64,000 bases of DNA, taken from NCBI GenBank assembly GCA_038380435.1, contig JAWZYU010000019.1, positions 27,243,801-27,307,800 on the forward strand, given 5' to 3'. The stretch is from Ryuthela nishihirai. Taxonomy: Eukaryota; Arthropoda; Arachnida; Araneae; Heptathelidae. Positions within the stretch are counted from its first letter, which is position 1, and each line of letters opens with the position of its first letter. The notes beneath the pieces were generated by a model. It ran no database searches. It was not told the DNA's origin and worked only from the letters and a program-made list of their open reading frames with translations. This document shows, in pieces, positions 23,855-33,708 of this stretch. The position numbers were made by a program, and so were the translations under genes.

Positions 23855-23925
23855 ATGCCGAATTCATGCTGTGCAATTAATTGCACCAATAGATACAGAA
23901 AAGATAATGGAATTACCTTTCATGG
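23855..23925 (+). pseudogene. THAP-domain exon 1 of the P-type transposase
   Basis: ATG 23855 gives MPNSCCAINCTNRYRKDNGI then TFHG. This is the first half of a THAP (C2CH zinc) domain, with CxxxxC in the usual place after MPxxC and the ITFHxFP strand starting. A GT donor follows at 23926 (G|GTATGC). The phase fits the acceptor at 24142. It lies just inside the left P-element TIR, as expected for the first transposase exon. A genuine THAP host gene is unlikely because nothing follows the domain. Confidence 0.78.
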
Positions 23926-24142
23926 GTATGCAAACACAATTTATAGTCACTAATATTATACATGTGAGAATCAATGTTCGCACCATAGTAAATACAAAGA
24001 TTACATGTGGTAAATATAGATTTCATCTGGTAAAAATTATTGCTGTCCCGCCGCGTCAGCAATAGCTTTTTTCGGATGAATAATTGTTCGACATTCGCTA
24101 CTTTAAGAAAATATTCTTAGCAATTTGTTTACATTTTTTTAG

Positions 24143-24261
24143 ATTTCCTTTGCGAAATAGAGAGTTGTGTAACAAATGGATACATCAAGAAGATTAAATT
24201 GGACACTGAAAGAAAACACAAAAATTCCTTCTGTGCATTTTAAACAAGACTGTTTTAGATA
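24143..24261 (+). pseudogene. THAP-domain exon 2
   Basis: After the acceptor TTTTTTTAG (24142) the frame reads FPLRNRELCNKWIHQ. After a frameshift it gives RRLNWTLKENTKIPSVHFKQ then DCF. This is the second half of a THAP domain (FPxxxxxxxxW, then CxxHFxxxxF). The Cys of the CxxH zinc pair is replaced (IPSVHF), so the domain could not fold normally. The LINE insertion follows shortly after. Confidence 0.75.
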
Positions 24262-24500
24262 AGATTAATAACCATAAAATAGTATAATAGATCTGTCCTG
24301 AACTCTTTGCTCCTACTGGCATCGTCAAATTCTACTTTGAATGAAGTCTTTCAGTGTAGATGGCTTCAGCCTTTAGTGGTGGGAGAACGGGTCTTTGCCC
24401 TATGTCTGCGATTAGGGGGTTGTTTAATATTGTCGGCATTCTCTCTCTCAATAAACATAGTTTCTTTAAACATCCCACTAACCATTTTCTCTCCACAGGT

Positions 24501-27372
24501 AGTTGGAATATGAAGACTCTGCACAGAGCTTTTTCTCTTGATGTCCACACAGAAGATTTCCACGTTATAATTTAGGTAATCTCGGCTTGCAAGAAACCAG
24601 ATGGACAGATAAAGGTCAGATTCTTAAAAATAATCTTAAATTTCTCTTTTCCGGGTGGGACGACAATAAACATCACCAAGGCGTGGGTCTGCTTCTCAGC
24701 AGACACACTAGTGAAGCTCTTCTAGGATATGAGTGCATTAATGAAGGTTTCTTACAGCAAAATTTCAGACAAGCGTTAAAGACCTGAATGTTATCTGCTG
24801 TTATGCCCCCACTGAGGATGCCGATAGGATGAGAAGGATAGGTTTTACGGACAACTTCAGGATATTTTGAATTCTGTCAAGAAAGGAGATATTACCCTTG
24901 TTCTAGGTGACGTCAATGCCAAAGTTGGTACTGACTCTGACCTTTGGGCAGGAGTAATAGGCCCCTTTGTTATTGGTAGCTGGAATGGCAATGGGCAACG
25001 TCTCCTACAGGTAAGTAAACTCAATGGTTTCAGAATAACTAACACTTATTACAAACACTGCGACAAACATAAGTACACATGGGTTTCACCTGATGGGCTG
25101 CATAAGAATATGATTGATTACATATTAATTAACAGCAAATGGGCTAGTTCTATCACGAATACCAGGGCATATAGGGGAGCTGAAATTGGATCTGATCATT
25201 ACCTTGTTAAAAGTGTCTTGCAACTTAAATTTAAAAAATGTTGTTCTAGAGTTAAAAAATTTACCTTTAATACTGAAGCTCTGAAAGACCCAGTTATAAC
25301 TAAAGTTTACCATGATAGGTTACTTAGTTATTATGACAATCATGGTTTGCTTAATACTGAAGTTGAGGAAGAATGGGACCATTTTAAACAGTTTTTCTTG
25401 AAACTAACAATACTCTATGGGGTAAAAAAGGAGAGAGGAGGCAGAATTATCTGAGTGATAAGGCACTGGAGCTTATTTCAGAAAGAAAGAACTGCAAGAA
25501 TGTCCTTAATCAGTATCATACTACTCGTAATATAAAGGATTACAGAGAGTTTAATAAACGTGTAAAAGATCAGTTAGCTGCTGATAAGAATCTTTGGATT
25601 GATGGCTTGGCTGACAAAGCCGAGGAAGCAGTTAGACAGCACAACAACAGAGAGCTGTACCAGAGTGTTAATGTTTTGTGTGATAGAAAACGGACAGGCA
25701 TACAGGGATTGAAGGACAAACAAGGTAAGGATATAGAAGGTGAGGATTCTGTCATGGCTAGGTGGGCTGAGCATTTCAGTGATATTCTAAACAATGCGGT
25801 TAGTTCTATTCCCATTGTTTGCAATGATGATAGATGCATTGGTGGCTTTAATGTTGGCCCCATAACGCATTCTGAAGTTATTTTGGCTATTTCTAAACTT
25901 AAACTTCATAAATCCCAAGGTTTATATGAAACTACTACGGAAATGCTTAGAGCTGGGAATGTTTCTGTTACCACTTGGATGACTGAAATTTTAAATATCT
26001 TTTATGATAAAGGCATGGTTCCTAAGAATTTTACCAGACCTATTATTATCCCTATTTTCAAAAAATGTGATCGCAATTCTTGTGATAACTATAGGGGTAT
26101 CAGCCTACTCTCTGTTCCAGGGAAAATTCTTTGCATGATTGTGCTTAATAGAATTAAGAATCTGATTGAAGTCAATGGCGTGATGAGCAATGTGGATTCA
26201 GAAGTGGTAGGGGATGTGTGGATCAGATATTTTCACTTAGGCAGATTCTTGAGAAATGTTTAGAGTTTCAGAAACCTTTGGTTGCTAGCTTCTCTGATTT
26301 CAAAAAGGCTTTCGACTCTGTTGATCGTCATAATTTGTGGTTGATTGTGAGATCATATGGTATACCAGACAAGTTAGTTAACATAATGAAAGCTCTCTAT
26401 AATAACACTGAGTCGTGTGTGAGAGTTGGTAAGGCTTGTAGCAATTAGTTTAGCATTATTTCTGGTGTTCGACAAGGGTGCATTTTGTCTCCTTTTCTCT
26501 TTAGGTTGGTTACTGATATGTTATGCGAAATTCACTTCAAGGGAAAGATTTTGGCCTTAAATGGACTGGAGATACGAAAATTTCTGATTTAGATTATGTT
26601 GATGATTTATCCCTTTTGGCAAATGATGTTGATGAGATGAACTCTTTCATTCGAGCTGTTGATGAAACTGGTAGTAGAGTAGGTTTGGTTATAAACAGAG
26701 AAAAAATTGAAGTGATGAAAATTGGTCAGGCAGGCTGTGATTCAGTTAATCTGAAGGGTTGCGATCTTGAAAAGGTGTCACAATTTAAATATCTTGGGAG
26801 CTATGTAACAGATAATGGTGATGTGCGGCATGAGATTAACAGACGAATAGGGATTGTTTCCGGGACTTTTAAGAATCTATGGAGAGTGTGGAGAAGTAGG
26901 CGTATACACCTAAAGACTGAAATTAGACTGTATAATAGTTTGGTTCTTTCTAGGGTTAGTTATGGCAGTGAAACGTGGACAGTTTGTAAACATGATAACA
27001 GGCAACTAGATGCTTTTTATTCTAGATGCTTACGTAGCATCTTGGGCATTAGGTGGTTTAACTTTGTAACTAATGATGAGGTTAGGCAAAGGAGTCTTCA
27101 ACCTCCTTTAAGCAGCATATTGTGCAGAGAGACTCCGCTGGTTTGGCCATGTTGCCCGTATGGATAATTATAGATTGGCGAATAAGGTTATGATCATTGT
27201 GCCTAAAGGCGTCAGAAAGAGGGAGAGACCTAGGATGCGGTGGGTAGACAATGTCAAACAGGACCTTGTTGGAATTGGTGTGCAGTGGCCAGATGCAGCA
27301 GATGTATTCAGGACAGATATGCTTGGAGAACTAAACTGCATGGTCTGGTTGGACCTCCGTAGCCCATGGCTG
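24501..27372 (+). pseudogene. RTE endonuclease-reverse transcriptase polyprotein, disabled
   Basis: Domains in order: AP-like endonuclease with LQETRWTD (24585), a LVLGDVNAKVG block (24900) and a GSDHYLV motif (25190); a linker; the RT from FTRPIIIPIFKK (26030) and NYRGISLLSVPGKIL, through FSDFKKAFDSVDR (26295, motif A with the catalytic Asp), SGVRQGCILSPFLF (26460), and YVDDLSLLA (26595, the YxDD box); and the C-terminal FKYLGSYVTDNGD, LYNSLVLSRVSYGSETW and RWVDNVKQDL blocks typical of RTE/BovB-like elements. At least six frameshifts or stops (around 24785, 25454, 26200, 26447, 26520, 27150) inactivate it. It is better preserved than the copy at 95-4255. Confidence 0.9.
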
Positions 27373-27373
27373 C

Positions 27374-27570
<197 letters not shown>

Positions 27571-27574
27571 TTGA

Positions 27575-28680
27575 ACAGAGAATTAAAAAATGTAAAATTC
27601 ATAATTTTTAGTATAGTTTGAGCATTCAGTATGAAATGAAAAAACTGAAAATGAAATAATGTTGGTTTAATAAATGTCATATGCAATGTTCATTTCTCCT
27701 TTGATTACAGTCTTTACCCAATGTCATTTTAACAGAAGCAATATGTATAAAGGTCCTCATAATCCTTGAGGCCACAGATTGTGGGATAATTTCAATAGTC
27801 ATCACTGTTTTTATAATTTTCTTAAAATGCTTTAGCTGGTAAAAGTTTTAAATATTATAGCAATTTAAATATTGAATGAATATTGTTAAAAACTAATATT
27901 ATAATTGATTTGATTGGGAAAGTTAATTTCTTTTCAGCCATATTTTCCTATATAAGATTAATGTTAGAAGTTGATGAGAAGCTATTTTTGAAGCTCTATG
28001 ACAATATAACATGGAGTGGGATGATCATATTTCAATGACCATTCTTCAGTGTCATGTCATTTTTACATGCAAGAATTATGCTTTATTGAACTTCTAAGAA
28101 ATAAAAAAAATCTAGTTCTGAACATGACTGCTGATTCTTCCAATTCCATCATTCTTGGGCATTAAAATATTGTGCCCTGTTTAAATTAATAAATTTTGAA
28201 ATAAAAATGTTCACAGTGGCAAAAATTTGCAAGTGGTGATAGCTAAGGAACGTTATTTTATATTGTCATTGTCAAGAGGTATTATGAGAAAATTAAACAT
28301 AAATTTGTCAGAGATAGGATCATCCTGGTGAAAAAGATAAGGAGGACTGAGTGCTAAATGGCTCGTTTTCTTTTCCAGGTGATCTAAAACAAATATGGTA
28401 TTTACTTTTTCCCCCCGCTATCATTCCAGACGTTAAAATTTTCCAGTGGATAGTTTTATCCTGAATTCATTTACAGCCCATTCTCAAATGTACTACTTAG
28501 GCTTTCAAAATTTGAATGCATAGAAAATACCACGCTAAAATTGCGACTTCTAGGTACGATTCGTATCAAACATGTATATCTATTTTAACACAAATATCAT
28601 TGTTTTTCGCAATGTAAATGAGTAATAAATATATTTAAAGTAATTGTTCATAACCACTCGAATACGATATTACCAAGGTA
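27575..28680. other. Right part of the P element, non-coding
   Basis: AT-rich with no transposase homology seen. Several AATAAA-like signals occur (for example near 27668). Confidence 0.45.
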
Positions 28681-28714
28681 GCACCTTCTACCAACGCTAG
28701 ATGGCGCTGGCGTT

Positions 28715-28724
28715 TTGCCCTAAA
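28715..28724 (-). promoter_or_regulatory. Right subterminal TTTAGGGCAA (inverted), candidate transposase site
   Basis: The minus strand reads TTTAGGGCAA starting 77 bases from the right end, mirroring 23744-23753. It sits in a small GC-rich stretch that also has TAGATGGCGC (28698-28707, CTCF-like) and two ATGGCCGCC words (YY1-like, about 28730 and 28762). Confidence 0.5.
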
Positions 28725-28800
28725 CGAACATGGCCGCCGAAGCGTTCAAATTGTCTCGCAATGGCCGCCATATAAGCAGTCTATGTATTCTAGGTCGTTG

Positions 28801-29725
28801 ATGTGTACACGTTACACAAATCTATCTACAAAAAAATACAAGACCAGACGGGTTTACATCCCGAATGTAGACGACCAGTGTCAGAGTGATTTATTCGATA
28901 TGCAAAAATTTAAATTTCACAATAATCACACAATTTAATTTTAATCTGTAAATGTAAGAATTATACTTTAATCGTGATTGATATTTTTTAGTAAATTCGC
29001 CTGGGAAATACCTATTAAAAAGAAAATAGGTAACGAATTTACCAAAAGCATTTATCGGAATATTAAAGCAACGTGAGCCATCCAAGTTGCAAACGGACAA
29101 GGGAACTGAGTTTATCAATAAAGAAACTCAAGGACTTTTTTTACCAACGAGGTGTCCATTGGTTTGCCACTGAAAACGAGATTAAGGCTCAAATTGTGGA
29201 GAGATTTAATAGGACTCTAAACAAAATGTGGAAATGTTTCACTGCCAATAACACTAGAAAATGGATCGATGTTCTGCTAAAATTTGTTAAGAATTACGAT
29301 ACTCCTTATCACACATCGATAAAAATGACTCCAGAACAGGCAAGTTTAAAGAAAAACAAAGACATCGTGCATTTTAAACTATTTGTTAAAAGAATTAAAT
29401 CTCTTACGAAACCAAAATTTAAAATCGTCGATGGAGGGAGAATCGCCAACTACAAGACAACTTTCAGAAAGAGATATCTGCCTAATTTCATAGAAAAAAA
29501 ATTTGAAATTGCTCAAGTTCTGAACACGGATCCCATAACTTATAAGTTCAAGGATCTGAAAGGAGAACCTATCATTGGCAGTTTTTACACCCAAGAAATG
29601 GTGAAATACGAAAAACAAGATGACATTACAAAGTTGAAACCATTCTGAAAATTAGAGTAAAGAATAATAAGAAGGAATATTATGTTAAATGGTTTGGATA
29701 TGATAACACGTTTAATCCTTTAAAT
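28801..29725 (+). pseudogene. Polinton retroviral-type integrase, catalytic core and chromo-like end
   Basis: The frame resumes with YTLHKSIYKKYKTRRVY. Catalytic residues, in different frames, are Asp in QSDLFDMQ (about 28885), Asp in LQTDKGTEF (about 29095) and Glu in AQIVERFNRTL (about 29195), a complete DDE set. An SH3-like segment follows. After a frameshift at 29646, KKEYYVKWFGYDNTFNP resembles the chromodomain that ends Polinton integrases. Stops near 28925 and shifts near 28990, 29040, 29130 and 29646 kill it. Polinton integrases join the element ends to host DNA. The ATPase follows at once, as usual in Polintons. Confidence 0.85.
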
Positions 29726-29726
29726 A

Positions 29727-30370
29727 ATGGAGATTCAAAATTTTGATTTTGAAGAAGACGAGAATTTCTTGAACAGAAACGTATTAGCACCTCTCTGGCC
29801 TTTTAGACTTTTAATCTGTGGTCCATCGGGCTCAGGGAAGACGAACCTTTCATTGAACTTAATATTTAAACATCTCTACTATAAAAGAATATTTTTATAT
29901 GCCAAATATTTAACGGAACCAAAATATCATTTTAGGCAAGAAATATTCGACGATTTGCAGGAAATTCTCGAGAAAAGTTTGGCGAAAAACTCTCTGTTGC
30001 AACTTTTTCTTCTAGTAAAGAAGATATCATCAAGCTTAATGAACTCGATACGAACATGCAAAATTTATCGTTTTCCACGATTTCGTAACCGAAAAAAATC
30101 AAAACTGATCGAAGAATTGTTCGTCAGAGGTAGGAAAAAAACATATCTTTGATTTATTTGACTCAGAGTTACTTTTCGACTCCAAAAGACATTCGACTAC
30201 AATGCAATTATTTTATATTTTTCAATATTCTGAACAAGAGGGAAATGTTGCAGATACAAATGCATCATGTAACAGAAGTAAGAAAAGAAATCTTCATGCA
30301 ATTTTATGCATATGATGTTGCAAAACCACACGATGTTTTATTAATCGATAAAAAAAAATCAAGCAAATGA
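29727..30370 (+). pseudogene. Polinton FtsK/A32-like packaging ATPase, frameshifted
   Basis: ATG 29727 opens the frame. LWPFRLLICGPSGSGKTNLS holds the Walker A motif (GPSGSGKT). A FDDFV Walker-B-like stretch occurs in another frame near 30080. LTQSYFSTPKDIRLQCNYFI (30155 on) matches the downstream sensor region (TQSYFxxPxxIRxNxxY). Two frameshifts (about 29990 and 30140) break it. In Polintons and related viruses this ATPase pumps DNA into the capsid. The frame runs into a SINE at 30388. Confidence 0.85.
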
Positions 30371-30387
30371 CCTTAAAGTATAGGAAA

Positions 30388-30777
30388 GTTGGGTTGGGTT
30401 GTTTTACCTCTGAGCGGCACTTTTTTGCACACCATGGGCTAAATGGCCAGGTCACATGGACTCCGAAGGCTCAGAGAAGGTTGGGGGAGGGGACCCACTG
30501 GAACAGCTGTTGGGAGACAGATGGTAGCCTCCCGTCAAGGCCATCCAGCGTGTTCTTTAACGTGCACAGGGTATGGCTCTCCCGCACACGGGACCACGGC
30601 TTAACGTCCCATTCGACGGACGGCGGCCTTTCCAAGCCCATCGGTGTCCCCTACTGACCGTGGGCAGGGCGGGGAATTTTGCGGAGATAAATCTCAACGC
30701 TGACCCAGCTGGGACTCGAACCTGGGAACTACAGAATACGAGCCTGGCGCGCTACCGACTGAGCCACTCCCGCCCCA
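30388..30777 (-). mobile_element. SINE-A copy, full length, 13-bp TSD
   Basis: Minus-strand copy flanked by AAAGTATAGGAAA at 30375-30387 and 30778-30790. It lies between the ATPase and the fibre-like gene of the Polinton. Head, both boxes, body and tail are intact, so it is young relative to the Polinton's decay. Confidence 0.95.
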
Positions 30778-30807
30778 AAAGTATAGGAAAAACTTTGGAA
30801 AATAAAG

Positions 30808-31850
30808 ATGAGTTACTTGACAAAGTTTGGTTTCATCAGTTCAGAAAAAAATTCCGAAAGAGCACTTGCAAGAATTCCTGGGGTAGGTTTCAAGTTGACC
30901 CAAGATGGTGACTACGACATGAGTAATAAAAAATTAGTAGCTAACCCTGAAGATGGTTCATATTCTGTGACGAAGCAATATCTACAGAATCAGTCTATAA
31001 CACTAAATCGACCAGGTAATTATGACGCAAATACTACAAGAATAAAGAATATAGGCAGACCTATAGAAAATGGAGATGCTGTTACCATTCAATACGTTAA
31101 TAATACTTCTTTAACTATTCGTAAAAATCATTATGATGCGTGAAACAAGTAAATAATCAATGTCACCGAGCCCGATGCAGCTTCTGGAGTTGTTACAAAA
31201 CGATATTTGGGAAAAAGAGCACTTTGCAATGACGATATCGATTACAATGCAAGCAATAAACGCATTAAAAATCTTGCAGAATCGACCGATTCATCCAATG
31301 CCACTACGAAACGATACGTCGACAACTTGACCACTATTCAAAATAGTCCAACCAATACACTAGTGAGAAATAAAGACAGTCTTTATGTTCCGCAAAGCAT
31401 TGCATTCGATGAGCATAGTTTCATTGCTGAAAATAAACAAATCATTGATATTGCTGATCCCGAATCTGATTCTACTGCTGTAACTAAGAGATATATGCAA
31501 AAGGTTGCGTTAATTGGCGAGGATGTCTTTAATGCAAATAAACAATAAGAAACCTCGGGGAACCCAGACACAATAGAAATGCTACAAGAAAAAGTTACGT
31601 TAGTTAGATCCTAACCCATCCAATGCCTTATTGAGAAATGAACATGGACTTTTTGTAGAAGTTGTTCATTGGAAATTGTGGAAGTAGTTTCAATGGTGAT
31701 GCAAAAGGACAACGAATTACGAATGTTGGCACTCCAATTTATTACAATGATGCTGCTACAAAACTGTACATTGATGAAAATACTGTAATTTGCCTTACCT
31801 ACGGTGATAAAGACGTGAAGACGATACATTGCAGTCACATCCAATTATAG
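30808..31850 (+). pseudogene. Polinton fibre-like protein with repeated N-K-x-I...VTKxYV units
   Basis: ATG 30808 (TKFGFISSEKNSERALARIP at residues 5-24) starts a protein built of repeats of about 30 residues. Each has a YDxSNKxI strand, a short acidic/Pro turn and a (A/S)VTKxY(L/V)xN strand. Units are visible at about 30910, 31020, 31150 (shifted frame), 31230, 31430 and 31690. Stops at 31143, 31546 and 31848 plus shifts break it. The rule resembles stalk repeats of phage tail fibres (xITNVADPTxxxDAVTKxYVD). By position in a Polinton a virion fibre is a reasonable guess, but unproven. A further frame at about 31970-32130 (SINLDDEKFIEVERPHQPFH) may be a C-terminal head domain. Confidence 0.6.
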
Positions 31851-32161
31851 AGATAAACACAAAACTCGACCTATTAACGTCTCCTATTTTCAAAGATAAT
31901 TACCATCTCTGAATTTCTAATGGATATATAAGCAAGCTAATCTGTTACACAACAAATCCCTCTTTTAGTATAAAATATAGTATCAACTTAGACGATGAAA
32001 AATTCATTGAAGTGGAAAGACCACATCAACCATTTCATTCTGTTATTCCACTGAACAAAAAATGTGACAAGGGCAGCAAGATTATTCTTTCACTTGCTAG
32101 CCACTATCCAGATCATAAAGAAAGGAGAAACTGAAACAAGACTGAGGTCTGAAAGAGGTCC

Positions 32162-32196
32162 AGTCTGAAACAAGACTGGAGGTCTTGTTTCAGACT
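32162..32196. repeat. Perfect 15-bp inverted repeat between Polinton genes
   Basis: Arms AGTCTGAAACAAGAC (32162-32176) and its complement (32182-32196), with loop TGGAG. The same word also occurs directly just upstream (about 32128-32144), so it arose by local duplication. It could act as a hairpin terminator-like structure, but nothing supports that. Confidence 0.85.
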
Positions 32197-32509
32197 TTAA
32201 CTACTGGGTGTATGTTTTTATTGTTTTTGAATAAAGATGAAAGATATTAAGAAATTACATTATATTATGTATGAAATATTGAAATCGAGAGCTACTACAA
32301 AATCGAAAATTGAAGACATTATTTTGGTCGAGGAAGAGGTTAAGGAAACGCTAGAAGAATTTCACAAACCAGTCGTGGAACAGTTAAAAAGTCTGGAAAC
32401 TATGCATGAAAAACATACAAAATGCAGTGAAAATTTTAGAACCAGAAGAGCAAGCTGAGATTCTTGAAAAATCGCTTATATATAATCCAGATTCTAACTT
32501 ACAAGACGA

Positions 32510-32812
32510 GTTTGGGTTGTTTGGGTTGTTTGACCTCTGAGCGGCACTTTTTTGCACACCATGGGCTAAATGGCCAGGTCACATGGACCCCGAAGGCTCA
32601 GAGAAGGTTGGGGGAGGGGACCCACTGGAACAGCTGTTGGGAGACAGATGGTTCTTTAACGTGTTCCATCCAGCGTGTTCTTTAACGTGCACAGGGTATG
32701 GCTCTCCCGCACACGGGGCCACGGCTTAACGTCCCATCCGACGGACGGCGGCCTTTCCAAGTCCATCGGTGTCCCCTACTGACCGTGGGCAGGGCGGGGA
32801 ATTTTGCGGAGA
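32510..32812 (-). mobile_element. SINE-A copy, 5' truncated, 11-bp TSD
   Basis: The 3' end at 32510 is flanked by TTACAAGACGA (32499-32509), repeated at 32813-32823. The tRNA-like head is absent, so reverse transcription stopped early, the classic 5' truncation. A small direct duplication (TTCTTTAACGTG) lies at about 32652-32690. Confidence 0.94.
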
Positions 32813-33099
32813 TTACAAGACGAAATACTAAACCAATATAAATTAAAACTTCCCAGTGAAATCTTACAGGCCAGCAATCCCACTCCTGAGCTGAAAGAAA
32901 TTATATATCAAATAATTGGCAAACTGCAGAAACTGGATGGCGACAAAGCGACCAAAGCAAAACGATCTGGTAGAACTACTGAGAAATATCAAATCACGGA
33001 AAATCACACTGAAGTCCTTAGAAAATATTTAAAGGCGATTAAAATGATACTGACAGTAATAGAAAGTCAGCATGCTTGTTCTGGACTGTATAAGAGTTT

Positions 33100-33144
33100 C
33101 GACGACATATGCGAAAAATTATCAGTTTTTCGCATATGTCGTCG
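33100..33144. repeat. Perfect 19-bp inverted repeat that truncates the coiled-coil ORF
   Basis: Arms 33100-33118 and 33126-33144 (CGACGACATATGCGAAAAA and its complement), with loop TTATCAG. The left arm is in-frame gene sequence and the right arm is an inverted copy that ends the frame. Confidence 0.92.
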
Positions 33145-33404
33145 TTTATAAGGTTATGATATACTATATGTCGTTGTATATAATTTTATAAGGTTGCCAG
33201 TAAAGGAGCTGGAAACACCAGTGCAGAAGTAATAAACGAAATTTTGGATATTTTGCTGAAAAACAACGTTATTGACAAAAAAGAACATAAAGATTTTTTC
33301 AATAACGTCGGTATTCCATAGAAATTTCTAGTGATTTCGTGTTTTACTATCTATTTAAAACGTATAATTTAGAAATCAAGACAAAAGTTTAAAATACTTT
33401 TTCT

Positions 33405-33690
33405 TGGAAAAAAAATTAAAAACTTGCACCCTATAAATAATACCGAGTAATAAGTTCTTACATAAATTTTTATTACGCAATGTCATTGTTCTTTAAAAAT
33501 CCCTGTTTGATATGTATTGCACTAATGTCTAAATAGGTTACTGCGAAAGAATATTTCACGTAAAGCATTAAAAAACATGACAAATATTCTAGAAAATTTT
33601 CACCGAAATAATTTTACAGCAAAAATTTAAATCTTGCAGCCTATAATACAACCAAGTAATGAGTTCTTTGACAACTAAAATAAAGAGGAT
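33405..33690 (+). promoter_or_regulatory. Two related TATA-like blocks before the Polinton polymerase
   Basis: CTTGCACCCTATAAATAATA (about 33422-33441) and CTTGCAGCCTATAATACAAC (about 33633-33652) share the pattern, and both are followed by AAGTAAT/GAGTAAT then AAGTTCTT/GAGTTCTT. The second lies about 55-75 bp before the polymerase start at 33709. They are plausible duplicated promoters of the Polinton; this is inference only. Confidence 0.35.
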
Positions 33691-33708
33691 GTAATTGCGA
33701 ACTCCAAG

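Larger units (their letters stand above)
32237..33321 (+). pseudogene. Polinton-associated coiled-coil protein, SINE-interrupted
   Basis: ATG 32237 (MKDIKKLHYIMYEILKSRAT) opens a charged helical protein. Heptad-rich segments include VEEEVKETLEEFHKPVVEQL and, after the SINE, ELKEIIYQIIGKLQKLDGDK. A frameshift lies near 32430. The SINE sits at 32510-32812. The frame then continues to 33118, where a 19-bp inverted duplication ends it prematurely. The true C-terminus (DILLKNNVIDKKEHK) follows in another frame at about 33240-33321. An inverted copy of this C-terminus lies at 22797-22915. I do not recognise the family; its position suggests a virion or morphogenesis protein. Confidence 0.6.

Noticed and set aside
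23855..24261. Host THAP-domain gene
   Set aside because: The domain lies just inside the P-element TIR, has lost a zinc Cys, and no downstream coding exons are seen.
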